From an uncultured Gammaproteobacteria bacterium (GTDB lineage: Bacteria; Pseudomonadota; Gammaproteobacteria; Arenicellales; CAJQKF01): a DNA stretch of 45,130 nt. The stretch covers positions 1 through 45,130 of the forward strand of contig CAJQKF010000022.1 in assembly GCA_905478855.1 (NCBI GenBank), given 5' to 3'. The stretch's first letter is position 1, and each line of letters opens with the position of its first letter. The notes below the pieces were generated by a model that saw nothing but the letters and a program-made list of their open reading frames with translations, made no database searches and had not been told where the DNA came from. Positions 7,664 to 16,052 of this stretch are shown in pieces. The position numbers were made by a program, and so were the translations under genes.

Positions 7664-9621
7664 TGCTCACCGATCTGTAAACTTCGGCTGGTATTTGTGT
7701 CCCAGTTTATTGGTGTTGCTTTTCCATCTAAAAATTGCGCCCAATTCATTTGGCGTGAAACTTGTCCTTCCGCGCGAAGACGCAGTGATCCCGTGGCACC
7801 TTGGAATACGAGTTGAGGGTTGGTCTTCATCGGCTCGATTCTAAACAAAAGCTGGTAGGCGTCGATGCCAAGAGCGAAAAGTCGATCAAGCGCTTGATTT
7901 TCGTAGACCGATGCGTTTGGTAGATTTTCCCGAATGTAACGATTAGTTCCGGAGGGCTGTAGAAGCCAAGGTATATCGCTAAAGATTATGCCGTCTAGAT
8001 CATGGTCCTTTATAGCGTCTGTCTTACCGGTAAAAACTTGTGAGATAGCATATACCGGAATGTTTTGCGCATTGTGAAAATTGATCTGCGGTTTAAGAAG
8101 CCGACCGTGTTGCGCACGCGCAATCATAAATATGAAATCGAGATCTTCACGCCTTTTAGGAGCAAATTCCAGTTTTTTCTCACTTAGCCGGCTTAATGAG
8201 CGGTGCCGCGCTTCACTTTCATCGATATTGAGTAAAAGCTTAATTGTTTGGGATTGGTCTGCCCGTTCCGGTTCATAAACTGCGGATTCTGCAATAGTTC
8301 CACCTAGCGCTTTCCAGTGGGTCGTAAATGCATCCAGTTGACGCTGCCCCCAATCGGTTTTCGGATAAAGAACTGCAGCGATTCGGTGTCCGGCAGCAAA
8401 AGTTTTTTGAGCAATATTTCGTGCTTCACCTTCAGGTGACAAGCTGAATTGAAAAACATCATGGTTTAACCCAATGTTTTGATTTGTATTGCCCAAAAGT
8501 AACGTTGGTTTGGTTAGCTCAGTTGTTGTGGTCAGTGCGTCAACGGCAGACTTACCTAGCGGTCCGACAATGAATTCGGCTCCTTCTCGAATTGCGGCCT
8601 GATAATATAGTCCGATAAGTTCTGGGTCTTCACCGGTATCATATAGGGCAATTTGGGGTTTCCCGGGGTTACTGTCGGCTTGGCTCATCATTAAAAATCC
8701 ATCGTAAACAGCGCGCGCGGCGCTTCCAAAACCAGATGTCAGTGGCAGTAGCAATGCTACTTTTCTGTACTCGGTAAGTGAACTGCCGAGTTGGATAAGT
8801 ATTTGTGGGATTTGATGAGCCGTTGCCGGGTGACGTGGATGGAGTTGCTGCCATTGCTTTAGCTGTAGCTTTAGATGATGAGGATTCCAGCCGCTACTCT
8901 GGCTAATGAGCGCCAAATCTGCCCATTGTGCGATAGTTGGTTGCCCGGGGTTGGAACGCAGTGCTTCAAGTGTATCTGGGTCAAGAAGCCCAAGGAGACG
9001 CCAAATTTCGGATTGGTTTTGCAATATTTCATTAGAATCAGCCAAATAGGGCTCTCTTGCTGCATGGAGCCTTAAGGCCGATTGACTATCGCCAAGGCCC
9101 TCCAATGCTTTTGCGCGAAGTAGTAATATTTCTGTAACCTGTTCTTTATTAAGTCCTTGTACACTTGATAATGGTCCTAGGACTCGTTCGACACGTTTAT
9201 ATTCGTTGACGACAAAGTAGCTTCGGGCGAGTAGAATTCGTCGACGCACTTCATAATCGTTTGGCAGTGCTGCTGTCGAAATCTGTTCTAGTAAGCTTCG
9301 TGCAGTGGCTGATTGGTTCAAATCTAGAAAGCCTTCTATTGCGTTCAGAATTAATCCATAGTGTTCAATTCCTTCAACCTGGCGTGAAAGGGCAATAAAA
9401 TCCCAAGGAGATGTTGCAGTTTCCTGTTCTTGCAGCGCGGTGGTTTTTGCACTGGAAGTGGGTTCGCCAATAGCTGTAACGGATTCAACTACGGGTTTAG
9501 GGCTTGATACTGATGCCGGCAAACGTTTAACAGGAGCAAGTTCACATCCTGTCATAAGAGTGCCAAATAAAACTATTGTGAGTATTTTAAAGATCGGGTG
9601 ACGTTTTTTTCTGGTTTCCAT
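7660..9621 (-). CDS. lpoA: LpoA, outer-membrane lipoprotein activator of penicillin-binding protein 1A
   Basis: LpoA is anchored in the outer membrane and reaches through peptidoglycan to stimulate the transpeptidase of PBP1A. The 653-residue protein starts with a lipoprotein signal (KILTIVLFGTLMTGC; Cys about residue 26). It then has an N-terminal helical TPR-like domain (about 70-280) and a C-terminal substrate-binding-protein-like domain (about 285-640), visible in KVALLLPLTSGFGSAARAVY and EFIVGPLGKSAVDAL. The length is close to E. coli LpoA. Its partner mrcA lies 940 bases away beyond rsmI. The rsmI gene is divergent, as in E. coli. No Shine-Dalgarno is seen: a TATAAT lies only six bases before the ATG, so a leaderless mRNA is possible. 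Confidence 0.92.
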   Translation of the reverse strand: METRKKRHPIFKILTIVLFGTLMTGCELAPVKRLPASVSSPKPVVESVTAIGEPTSSAKTTALQEQETATSPWDFIALSRQVEGIEHYGLILNAIEGFLDLNQSATARSLLEQISTAALPNDYEVRRRILLARSYFVVNEYKRVERVLGPLSSVQGLNKEQVTEILLLRAKALEGLGDSQSALRLHAAREPYLADSNEILQNQSEIWRLLGLLDPDTLEALRSNPGQPTIAQWADLALISQSSGWNPHHLKLQLKQWQQLHPRHPATAHQIPQILIQLGSSLTEYRKVALLLPLTSGFGSAARAVYDGFLMMSQADSNPGKPQIALYDTGEDPELIGLYYQAAIREGAEFIVGPLGKSAVDALTTTTELTKPTLLLGNTNQNIGLNHDVFQFSLSPEGEARNIAQKTFAAGHRIAAVLYPKTDWGQRQLDAFTTHWKALGGTIAESAVYEPERADQSQTIKLLLNIDESEARHRSLSRLSEKKLEFAPKRREDLDFIFMIARAQHGRLLKPQINFHNAQNIPVYAISQVFTGKTDAIKDHDLDGIIFSDIPWLLQPSGTNRYIRENLPNASVYENQALDRLFALGIDAYQLLFRIEPMKTNPQLVFQGATGSLRLRAEGQVSRQMNWAQFLDGKATPINWDTNTSRSLQIGEQ

Positions 9622-9689
9622 GTTTCAATTATAACCGAAGCGACAGTTACTGTTGTGTCCTCGTTACGTTTTCAGTATGACTTAATTTA
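9622..9689. promoter_or_regulatory. Divergent promoter region between lpoA and rsmI
   Basis: The 68-base gap must hold the promoters of both divergent genes. On the minus strand TATAAT occupies 9633 down to 9628, six bases from the lpoA ATG. No clear -35 hexamer stands at 16-18 bases. On the plus strand TATGACTTAATTTA precedes rsmI and is a possible -10 region. The region is assigned from gene orientation and the hexamers are only candidates. Confidence 0.4.
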
Positions 9690-10547
9690 ATGGTAAGAAT
9701 GACAACCGAAAAAAACATAAGACAGGCTATTTTGTACATTGTGGCGACACCGATCGGAAATTTGGACGATATAAGCGTGCGCGCATGCCATATTCTCAAA
9801 TCAGTAGACATCATAGCGGCGGAGGATACTCGACATAGCTCCAGATTGTTATCGCATTACGGTATAGGTACATCTTGCTTATCATTGCATGAACATAACG
9901 AAGCGGGTAGGACCAGTCAGTTACTGGATCGTATGGGATCAGGACATTCAGTCGCATTAATCTCCGACGCAGGTACCCCCTTAATTAGCGACCCCGGATA
10001 TCGCTTAGTGGTTGCCGTTAGGGCCGCCGGTTTTGATGTTGTGCCTGTGCCCGGTGCTTGTGCATTTGTAGCGGCTTTGTCGGTAGCTGGTATTTCTACA
10101 CATCGTTTCAGCTTTGAAGGGTTTTTACCCTCTACCGGGAGTCAGCGGAGATCAGTTCTTGATGCTTTAAGTGCAGAGCCGAGAACATTGGTTTTTTACG
10201 AATCGCCCCACCGGATTATGAGCACAGTTAAAGACATGCGGGTTATTTTTGGGGATGAGCGTAAAGTATCAATTTGTCGAGAGCTTACGAAACGATTTGA
10301 AACCGTATATACGGCGTCGTTGGGTCAGGTAGAGGATTGGATGAGCGCGGACCCTAATCAGCAGCGTGGTGAGTTTGTGATTGTTGTTTCCGAGGCTGAG
10401 GGTGACCAAGTGGGTTGCCAGCAGGATTGGGTTCGGGCGATTGAAGAACTGAGAGGGTATATGCCGCTGAAGAAAGCCTGTAAAATTGTCGCTGGATTAA
10501 CGGGGGCTAGCAGTCAGCAACTATATCGTTTAGCCGAACAGGAATAA
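9690..10547 (+). CDS. rsmI: 16S rRNA (cytidine-1402-2'-O)-methyltransferase RsmI
   Basis: RsmI adds the 2'-O-methyl group to C1402 in the decoding centre of 16S rRNA, using SAM. The 285-residue protein has the tetrapyrrole-methylase-type fold: LYIVATPIGNLDDISVRA (about residues 15-32), IIAAEDTRHSSRLLSHYG (about 43-60), SDAGTPLISDPG (about 91-102), FEGFLPS (about 145-151), and YESPHRI near 178. All of these are RsmI signatures. An in-frame ATG at 9699 would remove three residues. It is divergent from lpoA and ends 12 bases before the convergent stop of the PBP1A gene. Confidence 0.95.
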   Translation: MVRMTTEKNIRQAILYIVATPIGNLDDISVRACHILKSVDIIAAEDTRHSSRLLSHYGIGTSCLSLHEHNEAGRTSQLLDRMGSGHSVALISDAGTPLISDPGYRLVVAVRAAGFDVVPVPGACAFVAALSVAGISTHRFSFEGFLPSTGSQRRSVLDALSAEPRTLVFYESPHRIMSTVKDMRVIFGDERKVSICRELTKRFETVYTASLGQVEDWMSADPNQQRGEFVIVVSEAEGDQVGCQQDWVRAIEELRGYMPLKKACKIVAGLTGASSQQLYRLAEQE

Positions 10548-10559
10548 ACTACTGATGCG

Positions 10560-12962
10560 TCAGAAAAGATCTTCAACCTTATTTTCATTGGGCTGATCGA
10601 ATTGACGTTCGAGTTCTGAGTTCGTTGTGTTTATTTGTGGCTCGGTTCCCATAATAAAATACTCCTCGTAAGCTTTAGGGTGATCCGATGGCACGGCTTC
10701 GCCGGTTTCCTCGCTAACATATCCGCTAACCACTGTTTCGGGAATAGCAATATTTCGCTCCGCTACGCCGTCCAAAGCCACCCGCATATAATCGATCCAT
10801 ATGGGAAGCGCTGCGCGAGCCCCTGATTCACTTTTACCAAGTGATTTTGGTTGGTCGTAGCCAACCCAGGCGGTGGTTACGACATCCGGATTAAAACCTG
10901 AAAACCACGCATCATTAAAATCATTAGTTGTTCCTGTTTTACCTGCCAAATCATTTCGTCCCAATTGCATTGCACTTCGGCCGGTGCCTGTTTTAATAAC
11001 GCCTCGCATAATACTGTTCATTATGAATACGTTCTCTGGAGATAGAACTTGGCGGGCGAAACGTGGGTCTTTGGCGTCGGGATCTTTAGCGAGCTCGAGT
11101 TCGGAAAATTCACACTCTTCGCATAGTTTTTGACGGTTTGAGTATTCGATAATTTCACCATTTTGGTCTTCGACTCGGGCGATAAAGTAGGGTTCTACTT
11201 GATATCCACCGTTGGCAAATATGGAGTATGCTCTGGCAACCTCGAGCGGGGTCATTGCGGCTGTTCCAAGGGCAAGTGACAAGCCTTTAGGTAATTGTTT
11301 GCGATTGAAGCCCAGGCTCTCGAGATGATCTAACACGACAGGTATTCCCATGGCGCGTAGAAGCCTCACAGAGACAAGGTTCATGGATACGGTTAATGCA
11401 TAACGAACTCGAGTTGGACCAAAGAATTTTCCGCTATAGTTCTGTGGTCTCCAGGTGCCCTCTATACTGTCTTCAACGACAATGGGTGCCCCGCTGACGA
11501 GACTGGATGCGGTGAAACCATTATTAAGGGCGGCGGAGTAAATGAATGGTTTTAGGTTGGAGCCAGGTTGCCGTTTAGCTTGGGTTGCTCGATTAAATTT
11601 ACCCAGATAGTAGTCAAAACCACCGCTGAGCGCCAAAATTGCCCCATCATTGGGGTTTAACGATACTATCGCACCGGCAATTTCTGGCAATTGAGTGATA
11701 GCAAAAGCTTCCAGCTTTTCGTCGTTTATCATTGGCCGGATATACACGACGTCACCAACCGTAAATATGGTGGTTGGGTTTTTCGTAATCCATGACCATC
11801 CTGCTGTGTCTATATTTATCTGGCCAAGTTCCGGTGTATAGGCCTGAACTATGTCGGCATCAACCGCAATAATCAAAGCAGGTTGCACTCCGGCACTATC
11901 AGGAAAAGTGTTGAGTAATTGAATGAGTGCTTCGCTGTCTTCTATAGTTGCCGGATCAACATGGGTAAGTACCCCTCGGTAAGAGTGGCGCTCTTCATAA
12001 TCAATAAGACCCTTACGCAGTGCGTTATTTGCCGCTATTTGGTTGTTGGCATGAATTGTCGTGAAAATTTGGAATCCAGCTTGGTAAGCGCGATCGCCAT
12101 ATTTGTCGTATATATAATCTCGCGCCATTTCAGCAACATACGGTGCATCGATATCAACTGGCGAAGCGTGTCGTTTCGCTGTAACAACACTTGCTATGGC
12201 ACTTTCATATTGTTCTGGTGTGACATAACCCAGTTCCTGCATACGCCCAAGAACATAGTTACGTCTATCTTGTGCGTTTTCAGGGTTGGACAGGGGGTTG
12301 TTGCGCGATGGAGCCTTGGGTAGGCCTGCAAGCATCGCGGTTTCGGCCAGTGATAAATCTCTAAGTGGCTTATCGAAGTAGAATAGTGCTGCTGCCTGAA
12401 AGCCGTATGATCTATGACCTAGGAAAATTTTATTCAAATAGAGTTCTAGAATTTCGCTCTTTGAAAGCTTCTGCTCAAGCTTGAACGACAGCAGGATTTC
12501 CTTAAGTTTCCGAGTATACGTTTTTTCTCTACTTAAAAAATAGTTTCGTGCGACCTGCATGGTTATTGTGCTGGCGCCTTGTCCATGCCCACCGCTGCGT
12601 AGATTTGACACGGCAGCGCGCGCTATGCCTTTAAAATCTACACCATGATGTTTAAAAAAGTTAGCATCTTCCGCCGCAAGAACAGCGTCTATGAGTGGCT
12701 GTGGAATATCGTCTATATCGGTGATTGAGCGCCGATAGTCACCGTACTCTCCGATGAGTTGACCATCTATAGCAAAAACCCGCAATGGTACCTGTAATTG
12801 TATCTCTCTAATGGTGTCTATTGAGGGTAGAGTCGGCAACATTCGAACGACAATAGTTGCTGCGACTGCGATCCCAATAACTCCGAGAATGACACCAAAA
12901 ATAAATAACCGTTTTATCCAGACAAAAAATAGGCTGAGCCCTGATCGTTGGGATTCGAACAT
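10560..12962 (-). CDS. mrcA: Penicillin-binding protein 1A, bifunctional peptidoglycan glycosyltransferase/transpeptidase
   Basis: The 800-residue class A PBP builds glycan strands and cross-links them in the periplasm. In order it has one N-terminal transmembrane segment (about 15-38) and a GT51 domain with catalytic Glu in LAAEDANFFKHHG (about residue 97), plus QGASTITMQVARNYFL. An OB-like insert follows (about 320-430), and then the transpeptidase. The transpeptidase shows SxxK in PGSNLKPF (about 470), SxN in TVSMNLVSVR, and KTG in LAGKTGTTND (about 672). All catalytic motifs are intact. It is divergent from pilM, the arrangement found in many gammaproteobacteria (where it is also called ponA). 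The LpoA activator is encoded 1 kb away. The short C-terminal tail is acidic and polar. Confidence 0.95.
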   Translation of the reverse strand: MFESQRSGLSLFFVWIKRLFIFGVILGVIGIAVAATIVVRMLPTLPSIDTIREIQLQVPLRVFAIDGQLIGEYGDYRRSITDIDDIPQPLIDAVLAAEDANFFKHHGVDFKGIARAAVSNLRSGGHGQGASTITMQVARNYFLSREKTYTRKLKEILLSFKLEQKLSKSEILELYLNKIFLGHRSYGFQAAALFYFDKPLRDLSLAETAMLAGLPKAPSRNNPLSNPENAQDRRNYVLGRMQELGYVTPEQYESAIASVVTAKRHASPVDIDAPYVAEMARDYIYDKYGDRAYQAGFQIFTTIHANNQIAANNALRKGLIDYEERHSYRGVLTHVDPATIEDSEALIQLLNTFPDSAGVQPALIIAVDADIVQAYTPELGQINIDTAGWSWITKNPTTIFTVGDVVYIRPMINDEKLEAFAITQLPEIAGAIVSLNPNDGAILALSGGFDYYLGKFNRATQAKRQPGSNLKPFIYSAALNNGFTASSLVSGAPIVVEDSIEGTWRPQNYSGKFFGPTRVRYALTVSMNLVSVRLLRAMGIPVVLDHLESLGFNRKQLPKGLSLALGTAAMTPLEVARAYSIFANGGYQVEPYFIARVEDQNGEIIEYSNRQKLCEECEFSELELAKDPDAKDPRFARQVLSPENVFIMNSIMRGVIKTGTGRSAMQLGRNDLAGKTGTTNDFNDAWFSGFNPDVVTTAWVGYDQPKSLGKSESGARAALPIWIDYMRVALDGVAERNIAIPETVVSGYVSEETGEAVPSDHPKAYEEYFIMGTEPQINTTNSELERQFDQPNENKVEDLF

Positions 12963-13255
12963 TTAAAATATGCTTTTTTAGACTAAAAGGAGAATTTACC
13001 CGACGTATGGCGGGCACGAATAGGATTTGCTGCCGATTTTCCACTATGATAACAGATTAATAGTATGCCGCGTCTCACAGAATTTCTTTGCGGTGTCATA
13101 TCCAGCATAGATTGATCGGCATGTGTAGAACTGTCAAATGAGCGGGGCGAATCGGCTCTCGTTGGGAAAAACGGGCTTTATTGTAGCAAAATCGATAATA
13201 CTGAAGTATATTCTTCAATAGTTTCTCTCAAGTATCTAAAAAATATAACGTTTTC
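12963..13255. promoter_or_regulatory. Divergent intergenic region between mrcA and pilM
   Basis: The 293 bases contain no ORF that I can support. They must carry the promoters of mrcA (leftward) and of the pilM operon (rightward). A small palindrome, TGAAG-TATATT-CTTCA, lies near 13202-13217, about 40 bases before the pilM start, and is a candidate operator or hairpin. TATAAC near 13245 is too close to the pilM GTG to be its -10 unless the mRNA is almost leaderless. No strong ribosome-binding site precedes either gene. Confidence 0.4.
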
Positions 13256-14317
13256 GTGTTTAAAAAGAAAAGACCACTCGCTTTAGGAATTGATATCGGC
13301 ACATCTTCGATTAAAGTTATGGAGATGACCGAGAGTCGTGATCGCTATAAAATCGAGCGTTTTGTTGTTGAGCCGATTCCGCGTAATATTGTTGTGGAGA
13401 ATGCGATCATCGATTTAGATCGAGTTTCCAGGGCTGTGCGATCGGCAGTTAAAAAAACCGGTAGTAAGCGAAAGCATGTTGTAGTGGCAATTGCCGCAGC
13501 ACAATCGATAAGTAAAATACTAAGCCTGCCTGCTGGTCTTAGCGGAACAGAGCTCGAACAGCAAATTGAGCTTGAGGCAGAGCACTATGTGCCTTTTCCC
13601 TTAGCTGATACCAATCTTGATTTTCAGTTATTAGGGCCTAATGCTGAAAACCCAAGCAACGATGATGTGCTCTTTTCTGCTTGTCGCAGGGAAATAGTTG
13701 AGGAGCGCGTAACTGTATTGGAAGCGGCAGGTTTAACTCCACTAATCGTAGACGTAACATCATTTGCAAACGAACGCGCTCTGGAATTGGTTGCCACGAC
13801 CCTTCCAAATGGTGGAGTGGAAAAAGTTGTGGCTATAATAGATTATGGAGCAACATCAAGTCATCTTTATGTGGTTCATCAGGAGAAGCTTATTTTCCAA
13901 AGGGACTTTCCATTTGGTGGAAAATCTCTGACCGAAAGTATTCAGCGTAGATTTGGAGTTTCTTATACCGAGGCCGAAAATAAAATACGTGGGGGGAGGA
14001 GCCTGCCTGAAAATTATCGACAAGATATTTTGGCACCCTTTATCTCTGCTATGGCCCAAGAAGCGAATCGGGCAATACAGTTATTTGTATCTTCATCAAA
14101 TCACGATCAAGTTGATTATTTATTCTTGACCGGGGGTTGTTCGGCATTACCTAAAGTCGTAGATGAGGTAGCTGATAAAACAGGTGTGAGTACTCGTCTT
14201 GCAAATCCGTTTGTGAATACAAAACTGGCGTCGTCTATAGCTAAAGATCGTCTTTATCGATATGCGCCGTTGTTAAATACGGTTTGTGGTTTGGCCATGC
14301 GTGGAGCAAAAAGATGA
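13256..14317 (+). CDS. pilM: PilM, actin-like cytoplasmic component of the type IVa pilus alignment complex
   Basis: PilM is an FtsA/actin-fold ATP-binding protein that recruits PilN to the inner membrane and links the motor to the PilMNOPQ channel. The 353-residue protein carries the phosphate-1 loop LGIDIGTSSIKVME (about 9-22), IIDYGATSSHLYVV (about 197-210), RDFPFGGKSLTES, and FLTGGCSALPKV (about 290-301). The start is GTG at 13256. It is the first gene of pilMNOPQ, and the ATG of pilN overlaps its stop (ATGA). Confidence 0.94.
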   Translation: MFKKKRPLALGIDIGTSSIKVMEMTESRDRYKIERFVVEPIPRNIVVENAIIDLDRVSRAVRSAVKKTGSKRKHVVVAIAAAQSISKILSLPAGLSGTELEQQIELEAEHYVPFPLADTNLDFQLLGPNAENPSNDDVLFSACRREIVEERVTVLEAAGLTPLIVDVTSFANERALELVATTLPNGGVEKVVAIIDYGATSSHLYVVHQEKLIFQRDFPFGGKSLTESIQRRFGVSYTEAENKIRGGRSLPENYRQDILAPFISAMAQEANRAIQLFVSSSNHDQVDYLFLTGGCSALPKVVDEVADKTGVSTRLANPFVNTKLASSIAKDRLYRYAPLLNTVCGLAMRGAKR

Positions 14318-14868
14318 GTGAAATCAATTTTTTACCATGGCGTGAGGAAGCTAAAGCACGTCGACTCAAAAATCTGGTTGTCGCTGCAGTAGGGCTATGG
14401 ATTGTTGCGGGTCTGATCGTATTTGGAGCTTATAATTATTTTGAGGATTTAAAACGTAATCACAATGCACGCAACAGTTTTCTGCGCGCTGAAATACAGT
14501 CATTGGATGAGGAGATTAAAGAAATTGATCAGCTTCGCCAGCAGCGCGACAAACTTATCTCTCGCATGCAGGTAATTCAAAATCTGCAAAGTGATCGCAC
14601 AGAACTTGTGAATATTTTGTCCGATATGGTCAGGAATGTTCCGGAAGGCGTTTATTTGACAAAACTCCAGTTGCAGGAATCAAAAGTAACACTTTCAGGT
14701 AGAGCTGAATCGAATGGGCGTGTATCTAGTTTCATGCGCGCACTAGAAGACTCCAGTTGGTACCATAACCCGACTTTGAAAATAATTCGAGCTGTGGGTG
14801 GTGATGCGCCAAGCGAATTTTCACTCCAGATCGCGAAGGCTGGCTCAGTGAAGAAGCCCGATTCATGA
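14314..14868 (+). CDS. pilN: PilN, inner-membrane type IVa pilus assembly protein
   Basis: The conserved PilM-binding N-terminal peptide reads SEINFLPWREEAKARR, close to the INLLPWR motif of the family. It is followed by one transmembrane helix (about 20-42), a coiled coil (NHARNSFLRAEIQSLDEEIK, about 50-85) and a periplasmic ferredoxin-like domain (VYLTKLQLQESKVTLSGRAE). PilN forms a heterodimer with PilO. I chose the ATG at 14314, which overlaps the pilM stop, because it places the conserved peptide at the terminus; the frame is open further upstream to 14284. Normal length of about 184 residues. Confidence 0.93.
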   Translation: MSEINFLPWREEAKARRLKNLVVAAVGLWIVAGLIVFGAYNYFEDLKRNHNARNSFLRAEIQSLDEEIKEIDQLRQQRDKLISRMQVIQNLQSDRTELVNILSDMVRNVPEGVYLTKLQLQESKVTLSGRAESNGRVSSFMRALEDSSWYHNPTLKIIRAVGGDAPSEFSLQIAKAGSVKKPDS

Positions 14869-14887
14869 GCGTGCACGGTTTGTAGAT

Positions 14888-15520
14888 ATGGCAATTAATT
14901 TAAGTGATTTGCAAGATGTTGATATTGCTGACCTTAGTACGTGGCCAGATTGGTTTAAAGGCTTTATGGTCAGTTTTATTTTTTTGGGATTGCTCTATGT
15001 TGGTTACCATTTTATTGTGAGCGGTCAACTTGATGATATTGATAAGCTTAAGCGTCAAGAATCCGAATTAAAAGTAACGTTTTTGGACCGAAAAGCAGAG
15101 GCTATTAATTTACAGGCATATCGTGACCAAATGCAGCAAATGCAAACTAGCTTTGGAGTTTTAGTCGATCAGTTGCCTGATAAGAATGAAGTGCCGCAGT
15201 TATTAATTGATATTACTCAAGCTGGATTGTCACAAGGACTTAAGTTTCGAACTTTTAAACCAAAGGGCGAGCAGGCAGATGGTTTCTATGCGACGCTGCC
15301 AATTGATCTTGAAGTGCAGGGTGACTATCATCAGTTCGGGGTATTTGTGAGCGAACTTGCGGCATTACCCAGAATTGTTACAATCGGGAATTTGACGCTA
15401 ATCGGCAGTGAAGATGGCGAACTGTCAGTCAAAGCATTGGTGAAAACGTATCGCTATTTGGAAGATGAAGAATTGTCAAGTGTGAAGCCTAATAAAAAAA
15501 CTCGGACAATAAGGCAATAA
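14888..15520 (+). CDS. pilO: PilO, inner-membrane type IVa pilus assembly protein
   Basis: The 210-residue protein has a short cytoplasmic segment, one transmembrane helix (GFMVSFIFLGLLYVGYHFIV, about 25-44), and a coiled coil (QESELKVTFLDRKAEAINLQ). A ferredoxin-like periplasmic domain follows, with LPDKNEVPQLLIDITQAGLS and a late YHQFGVFVSELAALPRIVTI, both PilO hallmarks. It pairs with PilN and contacts PilP. It starts 19 bases after pilN and ends 4 bases before pilP. Confidence 0.93.
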   Translation: MAINLSDLQDVDIADLSTWPDWFKGFMVSFIFLGLLYVGYHFIVSGQLDDIDKLKRQESELKVTFLDRKAEAINLQAYRDQMQQMQTSFGVLVDQLPDKNEVPQLLIDITQAGLSQGLKFRTFKPKGEQADGFYATLPIDLEVQGDYHQFGVFVSELAALPRIVTIGNLTLIGSEDGELSVKALVKTYRYLEDEELSSVKPNKKTRTIRQ

Positions 15521-15524
15521 GGAT

Positions 15525-16052
15525 GTGAAGAGCATATCCGTCAAAAGTATTATTGTTGCAGCAATCGTATGCGTATACGGTTGCACTCCTCGAGCAGAAT
15601 TATCAGATTTGAGACGGTTTACTGCGGACGCTTTTCGGGATCAAAAACCTGAAGTAGAGCCACTGCCTTTTATTGAGCCTTATGAAAGTGTTTTGTATAG
15701 CTCGGGCAGTTTGGTTAATCCATTTTTAGCGCTAAGCTTTAGGGATTTTGAGAAGGTCGGGAGCTCAGTTAATATGAACCAGGTTTTTCAGCCAGAACGG
15801 AGGCGGGAAGTGTTGGAGGATTTTCCTCTTGATGCCTTAAAATTTATGGGAACACTTTTTCAGGATGGTCGCGCTTGGGTGTTAATGTCCACGCCGGATG
15901 GTGGAACTCACCGGATTACTTTAGGTAACCATATGGGGCGCCAAAGTGGTAAAATTATAAATATCAATGAACGTGAAATCTTGTTGCGTGAGGTTATTAA
16001 AAACCCGGCGGGAGAATGGGAGGAGCGGAAAGTAACGCTTAACTTTCAATAA
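15525..16052 (+). CDS. pilP: PilP, lipoprotein linking PilNO to the PilQ secretin
   Basis: The 175-residue protein has a lipoprotein signal (SIIVAAIVCVYGC; Cys about residue 20). An extended linker with EPLPFIEPYESVLYSS follows, and then a C-terminal beta domain (about 90-172): LDALKFMGTLFQDGRAWVLM, then GGTHRITLGNHMG and REVIKNPAGEWEER. This is the PilP/GspC homology-region fold that docks on the PilQ N0 domain. The start is GTG at 15525, just after an AAGG-type site overlapping the pilO stop. The stop overlaps the pilQ ATG by one base. Confidence 0.93.
   Translation: MKSISVKSIIVAAIVCVYGCTPRAELSDLRRFTADAFRDQKPEVEPLPFIEPYESVLYSSGSLVNPFLALSFRDFEKVGSSVNMNQVFQPERRREVLEDFPLDALKFMGTLFQDGRAWVLMSTPDGGTHRITLGNHMGRQSGKIININEREILLREVIKNPAGEWEERKVTLNFQ

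Noticed and set aside
11919..12323. 134-codon antisense open frame in the PBP1A gene
   Set aside because: Shadow of the GT51 and linker region; no start signal or domain.
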